A stretch of 64,000 bases of DNA. Origin: Shimia_B sp039815465 (GTDB lineage: Bacteria; Pseudomonadota; Alphaproteobacteria; Rhodobacterales; Rhodobacteraceae). Both the position numbers and the translations under genes were made by a program. The stretch covers positions 1-64,000 of the forward strand of contig JBCBZG010000005.1 in NCBI GenBank assembly GCA_039815465.1, read 5' to 3'. The first letter of the stretch is position 1. Every line of letters begins with the position of its first letter. Below, in pieces: positions 14,366 through 23,452 of the stretch. Under the pieces are notes generated by a model. That model was not told where the DNA came from. It was given only the letters and a program-made list of their open reading frames with translations, and did no database searches.

Positions 14366-17300
14366 CCCGCCATATCCTGAAGCCGTGCGAGCGCCTCTGC
14401 GAGCTTGGCGCGTTCCTCATTGCGGGCGGTGAGGTTCGCACGCGCCTCTTCCACCACCTCCTCGGGTGCCGAAGCCACAAATTTCGGGTTGTTCACCCGG
14501 CCAGCGAGGCCTTTGATTTCTTTGTCGAGCTTCGCCACGCCCTTTTCCAGGCGCGCTTTCTCCGCGGCGACGTCAATCAGATCAGCCACCGGCAGACCCA
14601 GCGTGCAGCCCGGCGCCGCAACAACGAGCGCCCCTTTGGGCATCTCGCCCGCGTCCGTTGGGCCTTCAACCCGCGCAAGCCGTTCGATGAGCGGCCAGTT
14701 GGCGGTGAGCGCCGCGCGCCCCGCCGCGCTCATATCCACGGCCACGAGCGGCACCCGGGCGGAGGCGGGGACGTTCATCTGCGCGCGCGCGGAGCGGATG
14801 TTTTCGATGAGCGTAATCACCCAGTTCATCTCCTGATCTGCCGCAGCATCGATCAGCTCGGTCCCGTAGGTGGGCCATTCCGTCTGCGCGAGCATCTGCG
14901 CGCGCGGGCTTTGGCCCCAAAGCTCCTCGGTCACGAAGGGCATGATGGGGTGAAGCAGGATCATGCACTGGTCGAGCGCCCAGGACATAACCTTGCGCGT
15001 CTCTTCCTTCGCGGCCTCATCGTCGCCCTGAAGGAGCGGTTTGGAGAACTCCAGATACCAGTCGCAGAACTTGCCCCAGATGAACGCATAAAGCGCGCTG
15101 GCTGCGTCGTTGAAACGGTAAGCGGTGAGCGCCTCATCGACCGTGATGCGCAGGCGGCCAATCTCGCCGATGATCCAGCGGTTGACAGTGTGCTGCGCAG
15201 AGCCTTCGCCGCTCACATCAATGCCCACGGCCTCGTTCATCTCCGCAAAGCGGGCGGCGTTCCAGAGCTTGGTGCCGAAGTTCCGGTAGCCCTTGATCCG
15301 CTCCATATCCAGCTTGAGCACCCCGCCGAGCGCGGCCATGGCGGCTGAGGAAAACCGCAGCGCGTCCGCCCCGAACTCATCAATGATGTCGAGCGGATCG
15401 ATGACGTTGCCGGTGGATTTCGACATCTTTTTACCCTTGGCATCGCGGACGAGGCCATGGAGGTAGACGTTTTTGAACGGGATATCGTCCACAACGGCAA
15501 GCTGCATCATCATCATGCGGGCCACCCAGAAGAACAGGATGTCTTGGCCGGTGATGAGATCGGTCGTGGGGAAGTAGCGTTTGAGTTCGTCGCTATCCTC
15601 CGGCCAGCCGAGGGTGCCGATGGGCCAAAGGCCGGACGAGAACCAGGTGTCCAGGACGTCGGGGTCGCGCCGAGCGGTGAGCGTTAGCTGGTCGTTTACA
15701 ACTATCGCCGGTGTTCCAACACCCGAGGAATCCGGCTGTGCAAGACCAATATCTTCCTCGTCGACTTCGCAATCATAGCCTATCTGCTGCTTTAGCAGCG
15801 GGACAGCTTCTTCGAAGGTTGGGGCACACGCCTTAGCTTCAAGCCAATCATATCCCTCTAAATCCTCCATACCCTTTATGAACGCTATGTCGCTGCTCGG
15901 ATACGATACGTACCAAACAGGAATCTGGTGCCCCCACCAGAGCTGGCGGGAGATGCACCAGGGTTCGATGTTTTCGAGCCAGTGGTAATACACCTTCTCC
16001 CCGCTCTCCGGCAGGATCTTGACGTCGCCGTTGCGCACCGCATCCAGAGCAGGGCCGACGATCTTGTCAGTGTCCACGAACCACTGGTCCGTGAGCATCG
16101 GCTCGATCACGACCTTGGAGCGGTCGCCATAGGGCTGCATGATGGGCTTGGCCTCGACGAGCGGCATGTGGCTTGGGGCTTCTTCGCCCTCGGACGGCGC
16201 CGGGCTGAAGCCCGGCCTACTTTTGTCCTCGTGTTGAACGGGGATCATGACGGCCAGGCCTTCTGACGTGATCTGATCCACGACACGGGTGCGCGCCTCG
16301 AACCGGTCGAGCCCGCGCAGGTCGTCGGGGACGAGGTTTATGGCGTCCACCTCATTCTCGGTGAACGCGGCTCCCTTCCCGTGGGCCTGCGCCTTCGCGG
16401 CTTCCTCGGAGTAAGGTGCCCCATCCGCGCGCATGGTGCCGTCAAAGGCCATGAGGCGATACATTGGGATGCCGCCCCGCTTGGCGACCTCGTAGTCGTT
16501 GAAATCGTGCGCGCCCGTGATCTTCACCGCGCCTGACCCAAATTCAGGGTCAGGATATTCATCGGTGATGATTGGGATCAGGCGGCGATGCTCCTTTGGT
16601 CCCACCGGGATTTCGCAGAGTTTTCCGACGATTGGCGCATAGCGCTCATCTGACGGATGAACGGCAACTGCGCCGTCGCCCAGCATGGTTTCGGGCCGTG
16701 TGGTGGCGATGGAGATGTAGTCGCGTGTCTCCCGCAGGGTGACATTCCCGTCTTCATCCTTCTCGACATACTCATAGGTCGCTCCGCCCGCGAGCGGGTA
16801 CTTAAAGTGCCACATGTGCCCGGGCGTTTCGATGTTCTCGACTTCGAGGTCAGAAATCGCGGTCTCAAAGTGCGGGTCCCAGTTCACCAGCCGCTTGCCG
16901 CGGTAGATCAGGCCCTTGTGATACATCTCCACGAAGACCTTGATGACGGCGTCGTGGAAATTGCCGTCATTACCGTCGGGAGCTCCAGGCGCGCCAGACA
17001 TGGTAAAGGCCTCCCGCGACCAATCGCAAGACGCGCCCAGACGTTTGAGCTGGCCCTTGATCGTGCCGCCGGACTGTTCTTTCCATTCCCAGACCTTCTC
17101 CAGGAACTTCTCACGCCCCAGCTCGCGGCGGCCTGCATTGCCTTCCTCAGCCAGTTTGCGCTCCACGACCATCTGCGTGGCGATACCTGCGTGGTCCGTT
17201 CCGGGCTGCCACAGCGTGTGGAACCCGCGCATCCGGTGCCAGCGCGTCAGGATGTCTTGGAGCGTGTTGTTGAACGCATGTCCCATGTGCAAAACGCCCG

Positions 17301-17448
17301 TGACATTGGGCGGCGGGATCATGACGCAATAGCTCGACGTCTCCGCATTGGGCACGTGCTTGCCCGCGGTGAAACAGCCCGCATCCTCCCACGCTTGATA
17401 AAGCCGCGGTTCCGCCTCTGCGGCGTCGAATGTTTTGTCCATGGCCAT
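14362..17448 (-). CDS. valS: Valyl-tRNA synthetase
   Basis: Charges tRNA-Val. The 1028-residue class I synthetase has the HIGH motif as HMGH (residues 54-57), the ISRQLWWGHQIPVWY editing/catalytic landmark, LDTWFSSGLWP, KMSKS in GKKMSKSTGN (near residue 673) and the C-terminal coiled-coil tail typical of ValRS. Two oddities fall before the WFSSGLWP landmark. A REP-like palindrome is read in frame as RPGFSPAP at 16199-16216, and a lower-GC stretch at about 15690-15900 encodes a variable insertion. The frame stays open throughout, so the enzyme should be functional. It is the first gene of a two-gene unit with the HisC-like gene. Confidence 0.97.
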   Translation of the reverse strand: MAMDKTFDAAEAEPRLYQAWEDAGCFTAGKHVPNAETSSYCVMIPPPNVTGVLHMGHAFNNTLQDILTRWHRMRGFHTLWQPGTDHAGIATQMVVERKLAEEGNAGRRELGREKFLEKVWEWKEQSGGTIKGQLKRLGASCDWSREAFTMSGAPGAPDGNDGNFHDAVIKVFVEMYHKGLIYRGKRLVNWDPHFETAISDLEVENIETPGHMWHFKYPLAGGATYEYVEKDEDGNVTLRETRDYISIATTRPETMLGDGAVAVHPSDERYAPIVGKLCEIPVGPKEHRRLIPIITDEYPDPEFGSGAVKITGAHDFNDYEVAKRGGIPMYRLMAFDGTMRADGAPYSEEAAKAQAHGKGAAFTENEVDAINLVPDDLRGLDRFEARTRVVDQITSEGLAVMIPVQHEDKSRPGFSPAPSEGEEAPSHMPLVEAKPIMQPYGDRSKVVIEPMLTDQWFVDTDKIVGPALDAVRNGDVKILPESGEKVYYHWLENIEPWCISRQLWWGHQIPVWYVSYPSSDIAFIKGMEDLEGYDWLEAKACAPTFEEAVPLLKQQIGYDCEVDEEDIGLAQPDSSGVGTPAIVVNDQLTLTARRDPDVLDTWFSSGLWPIGTLGWPEDSDELKRYFPTTDLITGQDILFFWVARMMMMQLAVVDDIPFKNVYLHGLVRDAKGKKMSKSTGNVIDPLDIIDEFGADALRFSSAAMAALGGVLKLDMERIKGYRNFGTKLWNAARFAEMNEAVGIDVSGEGSAQHTVNRWIIGEIGRLRITVDEALTAYRFNDAASALYAFIWGKFCDWYLEFSKPLLQGDDEAAKEETRKVMSWALDQCMILLHPIMPFVTEELWGQSPRAQMLAQTEWPTYGTELIDAAADQEMNWVITLIENIRSARAQMNVPASARVPLVAVDMSAAGRAALTANWPLIERLARVEGPTDAGEMPKGALVVAAPGCTLGLPVADLIDVAAEKARLEKGVAKLDKEIKGLAGRVNNPKFVASAPEEVVEEARANLTARNEERAKLAEALARLQDMAG
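16199..16216. repeat. REP-like palindrome inside valS
   Basis: GCCGGGCTGAAGCCCGGC followed by CTAC has the form of the GC-rich REP-type palindromes common between genes in many proteobacteria. Here it lies inside the valS frame, translated as RPGFSPAP. A shorter relative lies between genes at 61427-61440. Confidence 0.6.
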
Positions 17449-17585
17449 GGGGCTACCCGCCTGCTGTCACTCAACTGTTGGCGGTGTTTAGCCAAAGGAG
17501 CGGGGGGCGGAAACCCGTCAATTCGCGCGCGCCTCTCACCAGAACTTGGCTGGTATGTGAGCGGCCTTTCGGCCAGGGTCCGGGC

Positions 17586-18626
17586 ATGGAGTGGTTGGCC
17601 TATATTCGCGAGCTGTTTGGGCAGGGATACGTCCAAAAGGACATCGACGCCCCAGCGCGGGGGCCGCGCAAGCTCGTGGTGATCCTCGATGGGACGCTAT
17701 CGTCGCTAGAGCCAGGGTGCGAGACGAATGCCGGGCTGACCTCCAAGCTTTTGCGCGACGGGGCGCACCCGGATGTGAGCCTGTATTACGAGGCCGGCAT
17801 CCAATGGGCCGATTGGGGCGATACGATCAAGGTGATGCGGGGCGACGGGATCAACACGCAGATCCGCCGGGCCTATGGGTGGCTCGCCTCGCGCTACCGG
17901 CCAGGGGACCAGATCTACCTGATCGGGTATTCGCGCGGCGCCTACGCAGTGCGCTCGCTCGCGGGCGTGGTTGGCAAGATGGGGCTCTTAAAGCCGCAAT
18001 TCGCGACGGAGCGGAAACTGCGCGCGCTCTACCGTCTCTATCAGTCGCCGGACCGCGACCCGGCGCGGTTTGCCCGGCTCTATTGCGAACAGGGTGTGGA
18101 GATCGAGGCCATCGCCGTGTGGGACACGGTCAAGGCGCTTGGCCTGCGGTTGCCGCTGATTTGGATGGTGGAAAATGAGCTCCATGACTTCCACGACCAC
18201 CGGCTTGGGCCCCATGTGCGGCGCGGGTTTCAGGCCCTGGCGCTGAACGAGACGCGGCGCGCGTTCGAGCCAATCTTGTGGGAGAGCCGCCCGACCTGGC
18301 AGGGCGCGCTGGAGCAGGTTTGGTTTCGGGGCACCCATGGCGATGTCGGGGGGCAGCTTGGCGGCCGCCACGCCTCCCGTCCGCTGTCAAACGTGCCGCT
18401 TGTGTGGATGCTTGGACGGTTGGAGGCCAGCGGTCTGCCGTTGCCGGACGGCTGGCAGACCCGCTTTCCCGCTGACGCCAACGCACCGTCGATCGGGGCG
18501 CTGGCGGGGTGGGCAAAGTTCTTTTGGAACAGACGACGCCGCAAGGTGGGCAGGGACCCGAGCGAACGGATCCATGACAGCGTGCCTAGAGGTCGCGGCG
18601 CAGCTCCGCGTTTCGCGCGCGAGTGA
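17586..18626 (+). CDS. DUF2235-type alpha/beta hydrolase
   Basis: A 346-residue protein with a DUF2235 (T6SS phospholipase Tle1-like) hydrolase domain. Landmarks are an early ILDGTLSS strand-loop, the nucleophile elbow GYSRGAYAVRSLAG, an IAVWDTVKALG strand with the Asp region, and a late GTHGDVGGQL His motif. Tle1 effectors are lipases of type VI secretion, but no T6SS gene is in the window. Many free-standing DUF2235 proteins have unknown substrates. ATG 17586 is the first start after the valS divergence. There is no signal peptide. Hydrolase family firm, role unknown. Confidence 0.82.
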   Translation: MEWLAYIRELFGQGYVQKDIDAPARGPRKLVVILDGTLSSLEPGCETNAGLTSKLLRDGAHPDVSLYYEAGIQWADWGDTIKVMRGDGINTQIRRAYGWLASRYRPGDQIYLIGYSRGAYAVRSLAGVVGKMGLLKPQFATERKLRALYRLYQSPDRDPARFARLYCEQGVEIEAIAVWDTVKALGLRLPLIWMVENELHDFHDHRLGPHVRRGFQALALNETRRAFEPILWESRPTWQGALEQVWFRGTHGDVGGQLGGRHASRPLSNVPLVWMLGRLEASGLPLPDGWQTRFPADANAPSIGALAGWAKFFWNRRRRKVGRDPSERIHDSVPRGRGAAPRFARE

Positions 18627-18649
18627 GCGCCCCGCTGGGCGGCGCGGCG

Positions 18650-19507
18650 TTAGGCTACTTCGCGCAGCGTGTCTTCCATCTCAGCACCCAGCGCACGGCA
18701 GATGTCGCGCGTCAGCTCTGGGCGATTGAGCGTGTAAAAGTGCATCTGGTCGACGCCCGCGTCCATCAGCTCTGTGCAAAGCTCGGTGGCATGGGCCAGC
18801 GCGAAAAGCTCCGTGCGGTTGTCGCGCGTGGCGGCCTCGAACCCTTGGGCCAGCTCGGCGGGGATGTCGACGCCGCAGCGCGTAGCAAAGGATTGCGCCG
18901 ATTTCCAGTTGTGGATCGGCAGAATGCCAGGGACGATCTCCGCCGTGACACCGGCATCCGCGCAATCGTCGCGGAACCGCAAGAACGTGTCCGCGTCAAA
19001 GAAAAACTGTGTGACGGCCTTCGTCGCGCCCGCTTGGGACTTTGCGCGCAGCCATTCGATGTCTGCGGCCCGCCCGCGGCTTTCGGGGTGGGGGTCGGGA
19101 TAGGCGCCGACCTGCACCTCAAACCCGCGCGCCGACAGCGCCTCGATCAGGTCGAGGGAAGAGTTGAAGCCCTCAGCATGCGGCACAAAGCTTTCGCCAT
19201 TTGGGGCGTCGCCCCGCAGTGCCACGATATCGCGCACACCCGCGGCCCAGTAGCGTTCTGCAATCTCCATCGTTTCCGCGCGGGATGCACCGACGCATGT
19301 CAGGTGCGCCGCCACCCGCGCACCCTGCTGCTGGAGCGCCTCAACCGTTTCGTGGGTCAGCTGCCGGGTGGAGCCACCCGCACCGTAGGTCACAGACACG
19401 TAGCGCGGCGCGAGAGGGAGCAGCGCTTGCGCGGTTTCCCACAGTTTGAAAGACCCTTTGAGGTCTTTGGGCGGGAAAAACTCGAACGACAGATTGGGCG
19501 TGGTCAT
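18650..19507 (-). CDS. metF: 5,10-methylenetetrahydrofolate reductase
   Basis: Reduces methylenetetrahydrofolate to methyltetrahydrofolate with an FAD cofactor, feeding methionine synthase. The 285-residue TIM barrel shows the family's FEFFPPK start, a SVTYGAGGSTR motif, LRGDAPNG and QFFFDADTFLRF. The start has AGGAGAT upstream. It is divergent from the MetR-like regulator, which normally controls met genes in response to homocysteine. Confidence 0.95.
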   Translation of the reverse strand: MTTPNLSFEFFPPKDLKGSFKLWETAQALLPLAPRYVSVTYGAGGSTRQLTHETVEALQQQGARVAAHLTCVGASRAETMEIAERYWAAGVRDIVALRGDAPNGESFVPHAEGFNSSLDLIEALSARGFEVQVGAYPDPHPESRGRAADIEWLRAKSQAGATKAVTQFFFDADTFLRFRDDCADAGVTAEIVPGILPIHNWKSAQSFATRCGVDIPAELAQGFEAATRDNRTELFALAHATELCTELMDAGVDQMHFYTLNRPELTRDICRALGAEMEDTLREVA

Positions 19508-19590
19508 GGGTATCTCCTGGATGTCGCATTGATCCCACGGCGCCCGACATGATACAAATTCATAAAGCTGAACAATGTTATGAGCATTCC
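19508..19590. promoter_or_regulatory. metF-metR divergent control region
   Basis: The gap between the two divergent starts holds short inverted repeats, for example ATGA and TCAT around seven bases (19549-19563) and TATG with CATA arms (19579-19597). LysR-type regulators bind T-N11-A type dyads in such regions. Which repeat is the MetR site cannot be settled by eye. Confidence 0.4.
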
Positions 19591-20496
19591 TTGCATATAG
19601 ACCTCAAGCACCTCCGCGCCGTTAAGATGATCCACGAAGCAGGCGGGCTCGCGCGGGCCGCTGACCTCCTCCACATCACGCAATCGGCCCTGTCGCACCA
19701 AGTGAAGGGGCTCGAAGATCAGGTGGGTGTGGACCTTTTTGTCAGGCGTACCAAACCCTTAAAGCTTTCGCCCGCGGGTATGCGCCTGCTGCGTCTCGCC
19801 AACCAGGTGCTGCCCGAGATCGCCGCTGCGGAGGAGGAGTTTCGCGGGCTTCAGCAGGGCAAAACCGGGCGGCTGCATATCGCGATTGAGTGTCACGCCT
19901 GTTTCGAATGGCTTTTTCCCGTGCTCGAAGGGTTCCGCAAAGCCTGGCCCGACGTCGATGTCGACATCCGCCCCGGCCTCGCGTTCGAGGCCATGCCCGC
20001 CCTTGAACGGGAGGAGGTCGACCTGGTCGTCTCCTCTGACCCGGAGGAGATCGACGGCGTCACCTTCTCCCCGCTTTTTGACTACGAGGCGGTGTTCGTG
20101 GCGTCCTCCGCCCATCCCTTAGCGTCGCGCGAGTTTGTAGAGGCGGAGGATTTCCGTGATCAGCTGCTGATTTCCTACCCGGTGGAACGCTCGCGGCTCG
20201 ACGTGTTTTCCCAACTCCTGATCCCCGCCAAGGTGGAGCCGCGAGGGATCCGGCAGGTGGAATTGACGGCTGTGATCCTGCTCCTTGTGGCGTCGAACCG
20301 CGGGGTGGCAGTGCTGCCCGATTGGGTGGTCCGCGAGGTGCGCTATAATTCGGACTACGTGACGCGGCCGCTGACCGAACAGGGTGTGACGCGCAGGCTG
20401 TATGCCGCCACGCGCAGCGACGACACGACAAAGCCCTTTATGGCGCATCTTTTGAAATTGGCCCGCTCTGAGCCGCTGAAATTGCAACGCGGATGA
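19591..20496 (+). CDS. metR: LysR-family regulator, MetR-like
   Basis: A winged-helix LysR regulator next to metF. The N-terminal HTH (about residues 3-60) includes AADLLHITQSALSHQVKGLE, and the C-terminal effector domain follows the MetR pattern, with WLFPVLEGFRKAWPDVDV and a later VAVLPDWV. In other proteobacteria MetR activates met genes with homocysteine as co-inducer. I place the start at TTG 19591 because related proteins begin two to four residues before DLKHLR; an in-frame ATG at 19549 would add 14 residues. Either start is possible. Confidence 0.85.
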   Translation: MHIDLKHLRAVKMIHEAGGLARAADLLHITQSALSHQVKGLEDQVGVDLFVRRTKPLKLSPAGMRLLRLANQVLPEIAAAEEEFRGLQQGKTGRLHIAIECHACFEWLFPVLEGFRKAWPDVDVDIRPGLAFEAMPALEREEVDLVVSSDPEEIDGVTFSPLFDYEAVFVASSAHPLASREFVEAEDFRDQLLISYPVERSRLDVFSQLLIPAKVEPRGIRQVELTAVILLLVASNRGVAVLPDWVVREVRYNSDYVTRPLTEQGVTRRLYAATRSDDTTKPFMAHLLKLARSEPLKLQRG

Positions 20497-20560
20497 TCGC
20501 GGCTTGCTCCGCGCTGGCGCGGGGCGTATAGCGCGCGCCTCAAGCACCGGAGAATGCGCC

Positions 20561-21346
20561 ATGATCGGCTCTGCAAATCTTAACGTTATGATCAACACGG
20601 CCCGCAAAGCAGGCCGGTCGCTGGTCAAAGACTTCGCAGAGGTCGAGCAGCTGCAGGTGTCGACCAAGGGCCCGGGCGACTTTGTGTCCAAGGCCGACAT
20701 CGCCGCGGAGGAGATCATCCGGGAGGAACTCACCCGCGCACGCCCGACCTACGGCTGGCTGGCTGAAGAGGGGGGGGAGACCGCTGGCGAGGACCCAACG
20801 CGCCGCTGGATCGTGGACCCGCTTGATGGCACGACCAACTACCTGCATGGGATGCCACACTGGGCCGTGTCCATCGCGTTGGAACACAAGGGAAAAATCG
20901 TAGCTGGCGTCATCTACGACCCGGCCAAGGATGAGATGTTTTACGCCGAAAAGGGCGTCGGCGCTTACATGAATGACCAACGCCTGCGGGTGTCTGGGCG
21001 GCGGTCGATGATCGAATGCGTGTTCGCCACAGGCCTGCCCTTTGGCGGGCGCCGCGACTTGCCCGAAACGCTCCAAGACCTCGCACGGCTCTTGCCTGCC
21101 ACGGCAGGCGTGCGGCGCTGGGGGGCGGCGTCGCTCGACCTCGCCTACGTCGCCGCGGGGCGGTACGATGGGTTTTGGGAACGCAATCTCAAGCCATGGG
21201 ACCTCGCCGCGGGGATCGTCGTGGTGCAGGAGGCCGGCGGCTTTGTCGAGGCGCTCGACCCCGAGGCGGGGATCGTGGAAACCGGCGGCATTATCGCGTC
21301 CAACGATCCGATTTTCCCTGCGTTTTCAAAGATCATCCGAAACTAG
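20561..21346 (+). CDS. suhB: Inositol monophosphatase family protein
   Basis: A Mg2+-dependent sugar-phosphate phosphatase of 261 residues. Metal-binding motifs are clear: Glu69/Glu70 in WLAEEGGE, the DPLDGTTNYLHG motif (residues 86-97), and the late KPWDLAAG motif. The length and order fit SuhB, which hydrolyses inositol-1-phosphate and in some bacteria also acts in ribosome biogenesis with NusA. ATG 20561 is preceded by CGGAGA. It follows metR on the same strand with a short gap. The true substrate is not certain. Confidence 0.9.
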   Translation: MIGSANLNVMINTARKAGRSLVKDFAEVEQLQVSTKGPGDFVSKADIAAEEIIREELTRARPTYGWLAEEGGETAGEDPTRRWIVDPLDGTTNYLHGMPHWAVSIALEHKGKIVAGVIYDPAKDEMFYAEKGVGAYMNDQRLRVSGRRSMIECVFATGLPFGGRRDLPETLQDLARLLPATAGVRRWGAASLDLAYVAAGRYDGFWERNLKPWDLAAGIVVVQEAGGFVEALDPEAGIVETGGIIASNDPIFPAFSKIIRN

Positions 21347-21411
21347 CGCGCCCCAGGCGCGTAAGCTCGAACCTAGCGAAGCTGCCGCCAGGACCGGCAA
21401 CGCGGGTGCGC

Positions 21412-22248
21412 TTATGTCTTTCCCCGGGTCGGCAGCGTATCAGGCAGGCTGATCTGCGCCACCTGTTCCGCGATAGGCGCGACGGACAGCGGGTGCACAT
21501 CCGTCTCGTAGGCCTCAGGTTCCTGCAAGGACTGCCACTCGCCGCCGCGGTAAATCTCCAACCCCGAAAAGCGCGCTTTATAGCCCATCTTATCAGACCC
21601 CGGCACCCAATAGCCCAGATAGACATAGGGCAGCCCGTTTTCCTGAGCGATCTTGATGTGATCGAGGATGATATAGGTCCCGAGCGAATTGTGTTCGAGC
21701 GCGGGCTCGTAGAATGAATAGACCATGGATACGCCGTCATCGAGCACGTCTGTGAGGCATACGGCCTTGAGCGTTTCCGTGCCCTCACCAGCCTCCGCGT
21801 GATATTCCACGACGCGGCTGCGCACGGGCGTCTCTTCGATCATGGCGGCGAATTCAAAGATATCCATGTCGGCCATGCCACCATCAGCGTGACGGCTGTC
21901 GAGGTATCGGCGAAACAGGTCAAACTGTTCCTCCGTCGCCCAGGGGGCCGTGGCATGGCGGCGCAGGTCGCTGTTTTTCTTGGCCACGCGCTTTTGGCTG
22001 CGAGATTTGGTGAAATTCGCCACATTGATCCGCGCGCTGAGACAGGCCGCACACTCTGCGCAGGATGGCCGGTAAAGCACATTCTGCGAGCGTCGAAAGC
22101 CCTGCTTGGACAAGGAATCATTCAGCGTCTCCGCCGTATCCCCCTGTAATGCAGTGAAAAGCTTACGCTCCATCCGGCCCGCCAAGTACGGGCAGGGCTG
22201 TGGCGCAGTCACATAGAACTGCGGAACAATGGGAAGCGAATGGCGCAT
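21412..22248 (-). CDS. bpt: Aspartate/glutamate leucyltransferase (Bpt)
   Basis: Transfers leucine (or arginine) from aminoacyl-tRNA to N-terminal Asp or Glu, marking proteins for ClpS/ClpAP degradation in the N-end rule pathway. The 278-residue product starts FYVTAPQPCPYLAGRMERKLF and has the Cys-rich CAECAACLSARI motif and YLGYWVPGSDKMGYK in the GNAT-like C-terminal half. I chose ATG 22248 (AGAGA upstream); ATG 22269 would add seven residues. Confidence 0.93.
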   Translation of the reverse strand: MRHSLPIVPQFYVTAPQPCPYLAGRMERKLFTALQGDTAETLNDSLSKQGFRRSQNVLYRPSCAECAACLSARINVANFTKSRSQKRVAKKNSDLRRHATAPWATEEQFDLFRRYLDSRHADGGMADMDIFEFAAMIEETPVRSRVVEYHAEAGEGTETLKAVCLTDVLDDGVSMVYSFYEPALEHNSLGTYIILDHIKIAQENGLPYVYLGYWVPGSDKMGYKARFSGLEIYRGGEWQSLQEPEAYETDVHPLSVAPIAEQVAQISLPDTLPTRGKT

Positions 22249-22342
22249 AGAATATCTCTTTGCTTTCATCGAAGCCTATCAACGCGGCGCCATCACGCAA
22301 GGGTAAAGGTTAAATTGAAATGAATCGGTAAACAGAAAGAAA

Positions 22343-22399
22343 GGGTCAGGGCCCCCGAGCCTCCGCGGTTGAGGACGCGGCGCTCGGGGACCTTGACCC
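22343..22399 (-). terminator. Strong intrinsic terminator of the RDD gene
   Basis: An 18-pair stem (22343-22360 with 22382-22399) with one mismatch and one G-U pair is followed on the minus strand by TTTCTTTCTGTT. It lies 11 bases after the RDD stop and upstream of bpt, so it separates the two units. Confidence 0.8.
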
Positions 22400-22410
22400 T
22401 AACGTTGACG

Positions 22411-22860
22411 TTAACGCTTGGCCGTCCGGTTCACGGCCACCGTGCCAAACAGCATATCGGTGAGCCCCTGACCGCGCTGGGTGAACGCCATCATCGCGAC
22501 CGAAATCAGCTGCGCTGGCGCCATCGCAAAGGAGATGTAGAAGCTCGCCGTGTGGATCAGCGCGTCCAAAAAGGTGAACCGCTCGCCGTCGTGGCGCAAA
22601 AGTTCGATCCCCATAAAGCGCATGCCCCAGGTCGCGGACCCTTGGGCGATGGTCAGCACCCGGTACAAAAACCCGCCGATCCCGAAAAAGAGGATCGCAC
22701 CAAGCCCCAGCGTCGCAATGGCAATGAGCGTGGACAACACGGCAATGATGACGACGTCGATGAAAAAGGCGATGAGGCGCTTGAGGGGGACATCGGCGTA
22801 AAAGCCGGGTTGAGAGACCGGGTCGGGCAGGCGGGCGTAGGGGGTGTATGTATGGGCCAT
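22411..22860 (-). CDS. RDD-family membrane protein
   Basis: A 149-residue integral membrane protein with three to four hydrophobic segments and the RDD pattern: LKRLIAFFIDVVIIAVL (first helix with R and D) and TWGMRFMGIELLR before the later helices. RDD proteins are poorly understood and some act as ion/proton antiporters. ATG 22860 has AGGAAC upstream; the open frame before it lacks a signal. It is the third gene of a run that begins with the two DUF2852-like genes. Confidence 0.85.
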   Translation of the reverse strand: MAHTYTPYARLPDPVSQPGFYADVPLKRLIAFFIDVVIIAVLSTLIAIATLGLGAILFFGIGGFLYRVLTIAQGSATWGMRFMGIELLRHDGERFTFLDALIHTASFYISFAMAPAQLISVAMMAFTQRGQGLTDMLFGTVAVNRTAKR

Positions 22861-22924
22861 GTTCTGTCTGTTCCTGTGCGGAGCCTCGGCAAGGCGGGCC
22901 TGCCGAGGCGTGGAGGCGCAATGC

Positions 22925-23389
22925 TTATTCGCTGTCGAGCACGCGCGCTTTGGACGCACGGTCTTCCATAAAGTCGTCGAATTCGGACTTGTCCTTGGCC
23001 GTGCGCAGCCGCTCGAGAAAGCCTTCAAAGGCCACTTGCTCTTGCTCAAGACGCTGGATCATCTCCTCCCGATAGGCATCAAAGGACGCGTTACCGGATG
23101 TCTTGCGCGCGCTGTCTTGGCCCATATTGGGGATCAAGCGGTCGACGGTGTCGTCGATGGGGGTGGTGCCATCGGCGCTCGACATCCGCATCCAGAGGTA
23201 GCCAAAAAACGCGGCAAGCACGATGCCCGGCACAGTCGTGATCGAGATCGCCACAATGGAGACCGGGATCGCGAAGCCTGCGAAAAGCGCCATGTTGGGT
23301 TTATGGGCCTTTTGCGCCTTTTTCTTTTTGGGTTTGTCGATGGTCATGTCGATATCAATCTCGGTGTCAAAATCAGTGGCGTGGGCCAT
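22925..23389 (-). CDS. DUF2852-like membrane protein (paralogue 2)
   Basis: A 154-residue protein: an acidic N-terminus, a Lys-rich patch (about residues 19-30), two hydrophobic segments (about 32-67) and a C-terminal helical module (about 100-150). That module closely resembles the one in the gene upstream (SGN-x-xFDAY, then FLERLR-x-AKDK-x-EFD-x-FM). In this copy the membrane part differs strongly from the upstream copy while the tail is kept. GGGAGAT precedes ATG 23389. Function unknown; it is in an apparent operon with its paralogue and the RDD protein. Confidence 0.75.
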   Translation of the reverse strand: MAHATDFDTEIDIDMTIDKPKKKKAQKAHKPNMALFAGFAIPVSIVAISITTVPGIVLAAFFGYLWMRMSSADGTTPIDDTVDRLIPNMGQDSARKTSGNASFDAYREEMIQRLEQEQVAFEGFLERLRTAKDKSEFDDFMEDRASKARVLDSE

Positions 23390-23452
23390 GAATACATCTC
23401 CCTAGGTGGGGGAGGGGGCCGCGGGTGCGGCCCCGTCCGCGATACTTGCGTG

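Noticed and set aside
17586..18626. Part of a type VI secretion locus
   Set aside because: No VgrG, PAAR, Hcp or immunity gene lies nearby; neighbours are valS and metF.
19508..19548. A SAM or SAH riboswitch before metF
   Set aside because: The leader is about 40 bases and shows no match that I can support; control by the divergent MetR is more likely.
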